Shown here piece by piece: positions 1-7,778 of a stretch of 18,199 nt of DNA. The translations under genes were made by a program, and so were the position numbers. The stretch spans positions 1-18,199 of the forward strand of contig JBGZHY010000132.1 of assembly GCA_041848045.1 (NCBI GenBank), in the 5' to 3' direction. The DNA comes from CAKAHY01 sp041848045. GTDB lineage: Bacteria; Bacillota; Clostridia; Lachnospirales; Lachnospiraceae. The notes beneath the pieces are model-generated. The model was not told the origin of the DNA. It searched no databases and saw only the letters and a program-made list of their open reading frames with translations. Position 1 is the first letter of the stretch. Every line of letters begins with the position of its first letter.

Positions 1-1092
1 AGATTCCGCAATCAGAGGCAGCATTTCCTTGGTAGCCCCCAACTCGGCAAGAGAAGAAACCATACCGTTTTCCTTAATAAAAGCCTCCAAAGCATCAATA
101 CCGGCAAGCGCCAGCTCCTCCTTTGTCTTGCCTTCCTCGGAAATATTCCATACATTCTTCGCAAAACGGACAAACTTCTCCAGTCCCTGCTTATAAATAT
201 AGCGGTAATATGGAACAGAAATTGCCGCAAGCCCCATGCCATGGGCACAGTTCGTATAGGCTCCCAACTGATGTTCAATGGCGTGTACCTCCCAATCCTG
301 TTCCTTGGATACCCCTACGATGCGGTTTAAGGCAACGGTGGAAGCCCACATAATATTGCTCCTTGCCTCATAATCCTGCGGATTTGCACAAGCCCTTTTT
401 GTACTTTCGATAACGGAGCGCAGCAGACCTTCTATCAGATAATCGGAAACATTTTCATCCTCTCCGCTGAAATACTGTTCCATCAAGTGGCTCATAATAT
501 CAAAAATGCCGGATTTCATCTGATACTCCGGTACCGTAAAGGTAAATTCCGGGTTCAGAATCGAAAACTTAGGGTACAGGTCTGTAGAAAAAACCCTGCC
601 GACCTTCAGCTTCTGCCCATAATGGGTAATCACGGAACCGCCGTTCATCTCCGAACCGGTGCCCGCCATGGTTAAAACGGAGGCAATAGGAAGCACCTGC
701 GTATCCACCTCTTCCTGACGAAGGTAATACTTATCCCAGAAATCTTCCTTGCAAAAGCTTGCTGCCGAAATAGCTTTGGCACAGTCTATAACCGAACCTC
801 CACCCACCGCCAGAATGAAATCGATCTGATTTTTTCTTACGAGTTCGGCTCCCTCCAATACCTTTTCATAGGTCGGATTGGCAGGTATGCCGGAAAGTTC
901 AAAAACCTCCTTGCCCGCCTCCCTTAAAATATCCGTGATTTTATCGTACAAACCGTAGCGCTTTAGCGAAGAGGAACCGTATGCCAATAAAATCTTATTA
1001 CCGTAAGCACAAAGCTCTCTTCCCAGATATGACAGCGCCTCTTTTCCAAAATAAATCTTTGTCGGGTTGTGATACACAAAATCAAATTTCAT
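1..1092 (-). CDS. YqhD/BDH-type iron-containing alcohol dehydrogenase (3' end missing)
   Basis: NAD(P)H-dependent reduction of aldehydes to alcohols in the cytoplasm. The visible 364 codons start with MKFDFVYHNPTKIYFGK, the typical YqhD/butanol-dehydrogenase opening, and the reading frame is still open at base 1; about 25-30 residues of a family-usual ~390 are missing. A nucleotide-binding AVGGGSVIDCAKA segment is present. Expected metal ligands are all there: D198 and H202 (FDIMSH), H270 (DWEVH) and H284 (CAHG), with the same 4- and 14-residue spacings as E. coli YqhD. The ATG at 1092 follows a strong GGAGG site, 23 bp after the M18 gene, so it looks like the last visible gene of the glycan operon. 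A plausible role is reducing lactaldehyde or other aldehydes released by deoxysugar breakdown, but members of this family are broad in substrate and the role is inference. Family assignment is very secure; substrate is not. Confidence 0.93.
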   Translation of the reverse strand, partial: MKFDFVYHNPTKIYFGKEALSYLGRELCAYGNKILLAYGSSSLKRYGLYDKITDILREAGKEVFELSGIPANPTYEKVLEGAELVRKNQIDFILAVGGGSVIDCAKAISAASFCKEDFWDKYYLRQEEVDTQVLPIASVLTMAGTGSEMNGGSVITHYGQKLKVGRVFSTDLYPKFSILNPEFTFTVPEYQMKSGIFDIMSHLMEQYFSGEDENVSDYLIEGLLRSVIESTKRACANPQDYEARSNIMWASTVALNRIVGVSKEQDWEVHAIEHQLGAYTNCAHGMGLAAISVPYYRYIYKQGLEKFVRFAKNVWNISEEGKTKEELALAGIDALEAFIKENGMVSSLAELGATKEMLPLIAES

Positions 1093-1115
1093 CTTTCTTT
1101 ATTCCTCCTTCTCCT

Positions 1116-2393
1116 TTATCGTATCTGAATCAGTCCATCCTCCTTTCTGATGATTTTGGACTGATAGAACGCCTGAAACATCCTGACAAGGTATTCCAGA
1201 TCCCTTGAGCCTGCTGTTTCCACGGCAGAATGCATGGCAAGCTGGGCAAGCCCCACATCCACACTGTCCAAAGACACATGGGTGTTGGAAATGTTGCCCA
1301 GGGTGGAACCCCCTTTCATATCGCTGCGATTGCTGAAAAACTGATACGGAATAGCGGCTTTTTCCATTATTTCCATCAAAATGGATGCCGTTTTGCCGTC
1401 ACTGGTATAGGACTGCCTGGCGCTGTGTTTGATTACCGGCCCCTTATTCATCCTTGCCCTGTTGGAAACATCATGATACTCGGGATGATTCGGATGCAGA
1501 GCATGGGCATTGTCCGCGCTGAGCGCCATGGATTGCTCCAACACCGACAAATATTCCAGGTTCAGGCTGCGGGCAATGTACTGCAACACATCATACAAAA
1601 AATTACTGTCCGCTCCCTGTTGGCTCATAGAGCCCACCTCTTCATGATCAAAGCAGACATATACATTGATATTCTCCTGCTGAAAACAGTCAATAAAGGC
1701 GTACAAAGAAGCCGCCGCGCATGCCATATCGTCAATGTGATAGGCACTGAGAAATTCCTCATCTTCTCCCCAAAGCAAAGGCTCCTGACAGGGATAGAGA
1801 AACAAATCATGGCTTAAAATTTTGCCGGAAATACCCGCTTTTTTCTCCAGAAACGCGTAAAAATCAAAGTTTTCTTCCGTGGAAATCAGAGGAAGCAAGT
1901 CCTCTTTCACATTATAAGAAGCTCCTGTATTGGCATTACTTTGCAGATGCACCGCCACGGAAGGGATACACAGCAAAGGCTCTTTCAGATGTAGTAATTT
2001 GGTCTGTAAGCCTTCCGCACTTTTATAAATAAGACGTCCCGCAATAGACAGGGGTCTGTCAAACCAAGTGGCTAAGAGCATACCCCCGTAGGCTTCCACA
2101 TTCAGTCTGTGATAAGCATCTGTGGAAAGCAGGGGATTTTGCTTAACCTTTAAGCAGGGGCAGTCCAGATGAGAAGCAACAATGTGAAAACCTGCCTGCG
2201 CAGGATTCGCCCCGATATTCAGAGCCATGATGGAAGAATCATTTTTGGTAATATAATACCTTCCGCCTCTCTTGACACCGCTTCCAAAATCCAGCTTTTC
2301 ATAGCCCGCCCTTTGCAGCTCTTTTTTGATGCAGTCTACAGCCTGAAAAGCGCTGGGGCTGTTTTTCATCCACTCTATTATTTTATATTTCAT
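1116..2393 (-). CDS. M18 family aminopeptidase (DNPEP/ApeB type)
   Basis: Cytoplasmic di-zinc aminopeptidase that removes N-terminal, often acidic, residues from peptides. The 425-residue length matches the family. Catalytic positions are complete: H75 and D77 in SHLDCP, bridging D221 in HIDDM, general base E251 and metal ligand E252 in DHEEVGS, D293 in SADNAHALHPN, and H388 in AMHSAVE; GGSTLG is also present. No signal peptide. The ATG at 2393 lies inside the end of the GH95 gene (11-bp overlap) and uses an AAGGAAA-type ribosome site within it, so translation is probably coupled. A peptidase is not an obvious member of a sugar operon; it may process glycopeptide-derived peptides or just be carried along. 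Family identity is secure; physiological substrate is unknown. Confidence 0.95.
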   Translation of the reverse strand: MKYKIIEWMKNSPSAFQAVDCIKKELQRAGYEKLDFGSGVKRGGRYYITKNDSSIMALNIGANPAQAGFHIVASHLDCPCLKVKQNPLLSTDAYHRLNVEAYGGMLLATWFDRPLSIAGRLIYKSAEGLQTKLLHLKEPLLCIPSVAVHLQSNANTGASYNVKEDLLPLISTEENFDFYAFLEKKAGISGKILSHDLFLYPCQEPLLWGEDEEFLSAYHIDDMACAAASLYAFIDCFQQENINVYVCFDHEEVGSMSQQGADSNFLYDVLQYIARSLNLEYLSVLEQSMALSADNAHALHPNHPEYHDVSNRARMNKGPVIKHSARQSYTSDGKTASILMEIMEKAAIPYQFFSNRSDMKGGSTLGNISNTHVSLDSVDVGLAQLAMHSAVETAGSRDLEYLVRMFQAFYQSKIIRKEDGLIQIR

Positions 2394-4692
2394 GGATTTC
2401 CTTCTTTTCTCCTTTTTCTAAGGAAAATCGCTCCGTTTTCCCGTTGTAATGTAAGGACAGCCGTGCAGCCTGTGCGGCTTCTATACAGATATGGCGAATG
2501 CGCCCTTTTCCCCAGGTGAAAGAAAAGCTGAGAGCGCCTCTTGCCCGCATGCCGCGTATACCCCCCTCCTGCCAACCCTCCGGCAGGGCAGGAAGTAAGT
2601 AGACATCCTCTCCTTCACTTTGCAAAAGCATCTCCAAAACCGCCGCCGCAAAACCGAAATTTCCGTCAATCTGGAATGGCGGATGGGCACAAAACAGATT
2701 CGGATAGGTTCCGCCTCCGACGCTGCACACCCTTTCCTCTCTGGTCAGACGAAGCTGTCTGTCCAAAAGTGCCAAGGCACGATTTCCGTCCGTCAGTCTT
2801 GCGAACAGACAGGCCTTCCAGGCAATGCACCAGCCGGTACCCTCGTCCTTTCTCCGCTCCAGGGACACACGTACAGCCTTCCGCAAATCCTCCCTTTCCC
2901 GAGAGATCAAAGAAGCCGGGTACAAAGCATACAGATGAGAAACATGGCGATGATGCACATCCTGCTCCTCATAATCATACAGCCACTCCTGCAACTGTCC
3001 ATACTTGCCAATTTGGAAAGGCGGCAGCTTCTCTAAAATCCCTTTCACATCCACTTCCTCCTTCTTTTTGAGGATGCGGCAGATTTCTCCATAACAGGCA
3101 AACAGCTCCTTTAAAATACTGATATCCATGGTAGAAGCACAGCTCAAAGCCCAAGGTCTTTTTTCCTCATCCAGGAACTCATTCTCCGGAGAGGTGGACG
3201 GACAGGTTACCAGATACTCCCCTTTCTGCGTCAAATAGGCTGCATAGAAGGCAAGCGCCTCTTTTATCACGGGATATGCCCTTTTTTCCAAAAAGGCCTC
3301 ATCTCTTCCGTACAAATAATGTTCCCAGAAATGTCTGCACAGCCAGCCGCTGCTCATGGGCCACAGCGCATACTTGGAAGCAATGCTGTCCACCGCATTC
3401 CGCCCCACAGGACCTGCATGTCCCCAGATGTCGATATTGTGATGGGTCACAAAGCCCGGCAGCCGATACAGCTTTTCGGCACACTCCCGTCCCTTTTCCA
3501 TTGACCGCTCCACCAAATCAAACAAAGGCTCATGACACTCCGCCAGATTAGCTGCTTCCACAAACCAGTAATTCATCTGGGTATTGATATTGACGGTATA
3601 ATTGGAACTCCAGGGAGCGCGCAGCTTCTCATTCCAAATCCCCTGCAAATTGGCACATTCCGTTCCGGGTTTGGAAGAACAAATCATCAAATATTTGGCA
3701 TAGTGCAGCATCAGCGGATACAAGTCCTGCTTTTTTTTCTCTAAAAGCTGCAGTGTATCCTCCTGCCGCTCTTCCTGTCCCAGATAAAAATCAAAACGCG
3801 AAAAATACTGCTGATAAGCGGCAATATGCCTCTTTTTCATCTCCTCATAAAACGGCAGGATATCTGCCTCATCCGCTGCAGGCAAAATGCTCCTGATTTT
3901 GGCAAATGCCAATTCCTCTACACTTTCCTTTTTTTGAAAATCTGTTTCTCCGGCCATGAAAAGGTATAATTCCCGCACATTTTCCGCTACAAGCTTCCCA
4001 TCCTTCCGATAAACCCTTCCGTCTGTACAGAAGGCTTCCACACACAGACAGGCTTGCATGCCCCGACCCTCTTCGTAAACGATCGGATTTTCCACGGGCA
4101 GATAATCCGGCGCCGCATATATCGGCGCCTGCAAATGCAGGAATAAGGTATTTTCTCCCGCCCCCCTGCAACGGTGTCTAAGCAGACTGTCCAGAGAAAG
4201 CTCGGCATCAAAGCGTCCTTCCTCTACCCCGATACGCAATGCCAGTACATCATCACATAAAGAAACAAAAACCTCCTTGCGATAAAGCTTTCCGTCCCTT
4301 TCCCATGTATCTCTGTATACAGCTTCCTGCAACTGCAGTTCTCTTTCGTAACCCGATATCGACTCCCTGCTTCCCTGCAAATCGATATACAGATTTCCCG
4401 CGGGCAGATAACACTCCGTCCAATCCCCGAAAATGTAGGTTCTGGCATAGTCCTCCGCCTTCTCATGCTCTCCGGCAAAAATATAGTCCCGTAAGCGTTT
4501 AAAATCCGCCTTTTGCGGATTGGCTTTATCCCGCTTTCCGTCCCCCGACCACAGCGTGTCCAGATTCAGGGCAAGCCTCTCCTTCTTTGTGTCGCCAAAT
4601 ACCATGGCGCCGAGGCTGCCGCTGCCCAGAGGCAGAGCCTCATACCAGCTGCCTGCCGGCTCTTTATACTGTAATTTCCATTTATTCATCAT
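2383..4692 (-). CDS. GH95 glycoside hydrolase, alpha-L-fucosidase/alpha-L-galactosidase type, cytoplasmic
   Basis: Predicted inverting hydrolase of terminal alpha-linked L-fucose or L-galactose. The N-terminal beta-domain begins with the family signature (WYEALPLGSGSLGAMVFGD, then LNLDTLWSGD), followed by the (alpha/alpha)6 catalytic domain. Counting from the chosen ATG: N368 and N370 in TVNINTQMNYW and D676 in QIDGNFG match the water-activating trio known from Bifidobacterium AfcA (N421, N423, D766); E503 in PSTSPENEF matches the general acid. The position equivalent to AfcA H419 is a threonine here, which may affect specificity. No signal peptide, so substrate must be imported. A GTG at 4698 could extend the protein by two residues, but it sits only 3 nt after GAGG; the ATG at 4692 has better spacing. 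The gene lies 45-51 bp behind a terminator at the end of the GH109-like gene and overlaps the M18 gene by 11 bp. Family assignment secure, exact sugar uncertain. Confidence 0.95.
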   Translation of the reverse strand: MMNKWKLQYKEPAGSWYEALPLGSGSLGAMVFGDTKKERLALNLDTLWSGDGKRDKANPQKADFKRLRDYIFAGEHEKAEDYARTYIFGDWTECYLPAGNLYIDLQGSRESISGYERELQLQEAVYRDTWERDGKLYRKEVFVSLCDDVLALRIGVEEGRFDAELSLDSLLRHRCRGAGENTLFLHLQAPIYAAPDYLPVENPIVYEEGRGMQACLCVEAFCTDGRVYRKDGKLVAENVRELYLFMAGETDFQKKESVEELAFAKIRSILPAADEADILPFYEEMKKRHIAAYQQYFSRFDFYLGQEERQEDTLQLLEKKKQDLYPLMLHYAKYLMICSSKPGTECANLQGIWNEKLRAPWSSNYTVNINTQMNYWFVEAANLAECHEPLFDLVERSMEKGRECAEKLYRLPGFVTHHNIDIWGHAGPVGRNAVDSIASKYALWPMSSGWLCRHFWEHYLYGRDEAFLEKRAYPVIKEALAFYAAYLTQKGEYLVTCPSTSPENEFLDEEKRPWALSCASTMDISILKELFACYGEICRILKKKEEVDVKGILEKLPPFQIGKYGQLQEWLYDYEEQDVHHRHVSHLYALYPASLISREREDLRKAVRVSLERRKDEGTGWCIAWKACLFARLTDGNRALALLDRQLRLTREERVCSVGGGTYPNLFCAHPPFQIDGNFGFAAAVLEMLLQSEGEDVYLLPALPEGWQEGGIRGMRARGALSFSFTWGKGRIRHICIEAAQAARLSLHYNGKTERFSLEKGEKKEIHEI

Positions 4693-4724
4693 CTTCACCT
4701 ACCTCTTTACCACTATAATATAAA

Positions 4725-4759
4725 TACAAGAAAAAGGAAAGCCTTAGGCTCTCCTTTTT
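4725..4759 (-). terminator. Intrinsic terminator/attenuator wrapped around a stop codon
   Basis: On the minus strand AAAAAGGAGAGCC (4759-4747) pairs with GGCTTTCCTTTTT (4743-4731) in a 13-bp stem with one G-U pair, followed by a U-rich stretch. The three-base loop, 4746-4744, is exactly the TAA stop codon of the GH109-like gene. It separates the transporter/GH109-like part from GH95-M18-ADH and would lower downstream expression unless read through or unless a second promoter lies close after it; an AT-rich TATTATAG at about 4710-4717 is the only hint of one, with no good -35. Confidence 0.8.
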
Positions 4760-5949
4760 ATCCACTTTCCGTTGGTAAAATCCGGTATGGAAACCGGGGC
4801 GCCGCCCTTGGCAATGGATTCCTCCGCCAAGGCGGTGATGCTCATCCATGCCGCCATATCATAAACATCAATAGCAGCTTGGGTTTTATGCTTTACACAG
4901 TCCACAAAATCGGAAAAGACAAGGTAATCCATTCCGTCATGTCCTTTCTTTACACCCTCGCTCAGATACTTTCTCCACAGCGGATGCTCGTATTCCTCTC
5001 TAAACTCCTCCACATTTCCCCAGTGCCTAGTCCAGTCAAAATGATCCTTACCGTGCTCATGCCCGTCCAAATAGATGGAACGATTGTCCTCGGTATACAT
5101 TCCCTTGGTTCCCTGTACGGTAAAGCCTCTGGAATAATACCTCGGCAGGGTAGTATCCAGGGTGATGACAATGGTTTCACCGTTAGCGCATTTGATGATG
5201 CTGCTGACTACATCTCCCTGCTTAAAGTCCGTAGTCCGCAACTCGGTATCATCCGCCTTATGCTCCTGAATATAGGCTTTAAGTCCTGCCGCACGGGTAG
5301 CGACGGAATTGATGGTCAGCATACGATTACCCCGATTGATGTCCAAAATCCTGGCAATCGGTCCGATTTCGTGGGTCGGATAATTTTCGGTATTGCGATG
5401 AATATAATTATCCAGGCGATAATGCCGCTTTTCTCTTCCGAAAGCAATTTCCTCCCGCAAATCATGCTTATATCCGCCCTCGCAGTGTACAATCTCACCC
5501 AAAACGCCCAGCTTTGCCATATGATACACCATCATTTCATCTCTGCCGTACACGCAGTTTTCCAGCAGCATTACCGGAATCCCCGTTCTTTCATAGGCCT
5601 CCACAATTTTCCAGCATTCCCGCAAAGAGTAGGCTCCTCCCACTTCACAACCCACATACTTGCCATGCTCCATGGCTTCAATACAAAGATCGATGTGATT
5701 GTCCCAGGAAGTGCAAAGAATGACGGCTTCCACCTCCGGCATTTCCCAGATCTCTTTATAATTCAAGGTTTCAAAGGGACGCTTCCCGCTGACCTTTTCG
5801 ATTAAGTCCGCAGCCGCCTTTACTCTATCCTCATATACATCGCAGACAGCACAGAACTCTGCCTCCGGGTGCTCCAGATACGCCGTATCCAAAAGCCCGT
5901 ATCCCCTTGCACCCAGTCCTATCATTGCCATTTTAATCTTTCCGCTCAT
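4744..5949 (-). CDS. Gfo/Idh/MocA-fold protein with GH109-like signatures (possible NAD-dependent alpha-N-acetylgalactosaminidase)
   Basis: 401 residues with an N-terminal Rossmann domain (IGLGARGYGLLD, residues 10-21; acidic CDVYED after the second strand) and a C-terminal alpha/beta substrate domain. Beyond general oxidoreductase features it carries a run of segments I recognise from GH109: ENCVYGR (130-136), GEIVHCEGGYKHDLR (151-165), NYPTHEIGP (189-197), INRGNR (204-209), FTVQGTKG (276-283) and KGHDGMDY (335-342). Y190 and H193 correspond to the Y and H of the YPTHG motif near the anomeric carbon in the Elizabethkingia enzyme (Y225/H228). GH109 enzymes use tightly bound NAD in an oxidation-elimination-addition-reduction cycle. 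Two differences from the usual motifs are HEIGP for HGLGP and GHDGMD for GHGGMD. No signal peptide, so it should act on imported sugar. It starts 21 bp after the permease and ends in a terminator stem. It could instead be a plain sugar dehydrogenase; fold is near certain, GH109 activity moderate. Confidence 0.88.
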   Translation of the reverse strand: MSGKIKMAMIGLGARGYGLLDTAYLEHPEAEFCAVCDVYEDRVKAAADLIEKVSGKRPFETLNYKEIWEMPEVEAVILCTSWDNHIDLCIEAMEHGKYVGCEVGGAYSLRECWKIVEAYERTGIPVMLLENCVYGRDEMMVYHMAKLGVLGEIVHCEGGYKHDLREEIAFGREKRHYRLDNYIHRNTENYPTHEIGPIARILDINRGNRMLTINSVATRAAGLKAYIQEHKADDTELRTTDFKQGDVVSSIIKCANGETIVITLDTTLPRYYSRGFTVQGTKGMYTEDNRSIYLDGHEHGKDHFDWTRHWGNVEEFREEYEHPLWRKYLSEGVKKGHDGMDYLVFSDFVDCVKHKTQAAIDVYDMAAWMSITALAEESIAKGGAPVSIPDFTNGKWIKRRA

Positions 5950-5970
5950 ATTTATTTTCCTTTCTCTTTC

Positions 5971-6819
5971 CTAACCTTTGATTCCCTGACTCGCAATACC
6001 CTCAATAAACTGTTTCTGGAATATAATAAAGGCAAGCAAAAGAGGCCACACCGCCATGACGGCACCCGCCATCATAATCGGATAATCCGTGGAATACTGC
6101 CCCTTTAACAAGGACAACCCGGCGGACAGGGTCATCTTCTCGGCAGAGGTGTTGACAATCAAAGGCCACATCAAATCATTCCATGCAAAACGCAGGGTCA
6201 ATATACCAAGGGCTACCAAACCGGAACTGACCAAAGGCAGCATAATCTTGGTGAATATCATAAATCGGCTGCAACCGTCGATACGTGCCGCCTCCTCCAA
6301 TTCCTTGGGCAGGGATTTAAAAAACTGCCGCAACAAAAAGGTGCCGAAAATACTGAAAATATTCGGCAAAAACAAAGCCGGAATCGTATTGAGCAGTCCC
6401 AGATTTTGAATAATCTGATACTGGGGCAGGATGAAAAAGGAAGACGGAATCATCAGCACGGATAAGAGAATGCCGAAAATAAGATCTCTGCCCGGAAATT
6501 CAATGCGCGCAAAGGCATAAGCCGCCATGGAACAAAATACCAGCTGTACCGTTACAATAACCGTCGCATTGATTACCGTATTGGCGTACATTCTGGCAAA
6601 CGGTATTTTTTCAAACAAACTGATATAATTGGAAATCCTTAGCTCGGAAGGGAAAAACTGCAGCGGTATGCGAATCGACTCCGACTGGGTTTTGAAAGAG
6701 GTCAAAACCATCCATATAAAGGGAAAAGCCGTGCTGGCCACACCCAAAAGCAAAACCGCATAAATCAAAATATGTCCCCATTTTATCTTTTTATCATTTT
6801 TTCTGCCGACTCTAGTCAT
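5971..6819 (-). CDS. CUT1 sugar ABC transporter permease, MalG/LacG type
   Basis: Inner-membrane channel subunit of a carbohydrate importer. The 282 residues contain about six hydrophobic segments, beginning near residues 15-37 (HILIYAVLLLGVASTAFPFIWMV). The cytoplasmic EAA loop that contacts the ATPase is visible as ELEEAARIDGCSRFMIFTKIMLP, and the C-terminal end KQFIEGIASQGIKG is characteristic of MalG-like subunits. It overlaps the upstream permease gene by 8 bp, so the two are probably translated in step, and lies 21 bp before the GH109-like gene. No ATPase gene is present in the window; in Gram-positive bacteria CUT1 importers often share one MsiK-type ATPase encoded elsewhere. Substrate cannot be read from the permease. 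Confidence 0.95.
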   Translation of the reverse strand: MTRVGRKNDKKIKWGHILIYAVLLLGVASTAFPFIWMVLTSFKTQSESIRIPLQFFPSELRISNYISLFEKIPFARMYANTVINATVIVTVQLVFCSMAAYAFARIEFPGRDLIFGILLSVLMIPSSFFILPQYQIIQNLGLLNTIPALFLPNIFSIFGTFLLRQFFKSLPKELEEAARIDGCSRFMIFTKIMLPLVSSGLVALGILTLRFAWNDLMWPLIVNTSAEKMTLSAGLSLLKGQYSTDYPIMMAGAVMAVWPLLLAFIIFQKQFIEGIASQGIKG

Positions 6820-7708
6820 AGGTCACCCACTTTTTCTGCAGCTTCATCTGTCCCACCGTTACCAGCATAATGATGCCAAACAAAAATACGGCGATGGCGG
6901 AAGCATAGCCTTTTTTAGAAAACTCAAACGCATTCTTGTAGAAATACACAACCATACTCTGGGTCGCCTCCATGGCCAAGCCCTCCTTGTTGATCATCAG
7001 ATAGATGATGTCAAAGGTTTGAAAGGTTCCGATTAAGGTTGTAATCAACACAAAAAACAAGCTCGGCGTCACCAAAGGTAAGGTGATGTTGAAAAACTGT
7101 GAAATACCGCTGGCACCGTCTATCTGCGCCGCCTCATAATAGGTTTTGGAGATACCCTGTATGCCCGCCAGCAAAATAATCATATTGTAGCCCACGTTAA
7201 TCCATATACCCACCACGCAAATCGCAAAAATAGCCAGTTTCGGATTGGTAATGAACTGCATGGATTCAAAGCCCAGGGCGTTCAGGAAAAAGTTAATCAC
7301 ACCGTAGTCCGTATTGAACATCCAGCGCCATATAATACCTACCGCCGCTCCCATAGTAATGGCAGGTAAAAAATACACCGTTCTGAAAAAGGTTTTCCCC
7401 TTTATGCCGGTATTCAGCAGACAAGCCAAAATCAAAGAAATCGTCAGGGTTCCCGGAACGATAATCAGAACATAAATCACCGTATTGTTCAAGGTTTTCC
7501 ATACTACCGGATCCTGCACCATCTGCACATAGTTTGCAAAGCCTACAAAATAGCGCTGGTTAAAAGCCCCTACATTATAAAAACTGTCGATAAAGACTTT
7601 TACAATCGGGTATAAATAGAACACGCCCAAACCCAGTACCAGAGGCAGTATCATCAGATAAGCCGTAATGCAGTCTGTCCGTTTGGCGGAACTCATGCCT
7701 TTCTTCAT
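6812..7708 (-). CDS. CUT1 sugar ABC transporter permease, MalF/UgpA type
   Basis: Partner channel subunit to the downstream permease. The 298 residues show a short basic N-terminus, a first membrane segment at about 13-35 (ITAYLMILPLVLGLGVFYLYPIV), and further hydrophobic segments. The EAA loop reads YYEAAQIDGASGISQFFNITLPLVTPSL. The start at 7708 is backed by a GAGGAG site with 7-nt spacing. It begins 70 bp after the solute-binding protein gene, and that gap holds a strong hairpin, so permease expression is likely lower than that of the binding protein. Family and role are secure. Confidence 0.95.
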   Translation of the reverse strand: MKKGMSSAKRTDCITAYLMILPLVLGLGVFYLYPIVKVFIDSFYNVGAFNQRYFVGFANYVQMVQDPVVWKTLNNTVIYVLIIVPGTLTISLILACLLNTGIKGKTFFRTVYFLPAITMGAAVGIIWRWMFNTDYGVINFFLNALGFESMQFITNPKLAIFAICVVGIWINVGYNMIILLAGIQGISKTYYEAAQIDGASGISQFFNITLPLVTPSLFFVLITTLIGTFQTFDIIYLMINKEGLAMEATQSMVVYFYKNAFEFSKKGYASAIAVFLFGIIMLVTVGQMKLQKKWVTYD

Positions 7709-7743
7709 ATTGCTACTCCTCTCGTCAAATATCTTTCAGTAAA

Positions 7744-7767
7744 GAAGCGCCTGTAAACAGACGCTCC
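7744..7767 (-). terminator. Intra-operon hairpin between binding protein and permease
   Basis: Minus-strand GGAGCGTCTG (7767-7758) pairs with CAGGCGCTTC (7753-7744) around a TTTA loop: ten base pairs with two G-U, then a short U-rich stretch. The lack of a long U tract suggests a leaky terminator or a 3' stabiliser for the binding-protein message, an arrangement common in ABC importer operons, where binding protein is needed in excess. Confidence 0.6.
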
Positions 7768-7778
7768 TCGAATATGTA

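Noticed and set aside
4879..5805. Open frame of 308 codons on the plus strand opposite the GH109-like gene
   Set aside because: Antisense to a gene with full family motifs, no ribosome site of note, and a composition typical of a reverse-strand shadow.
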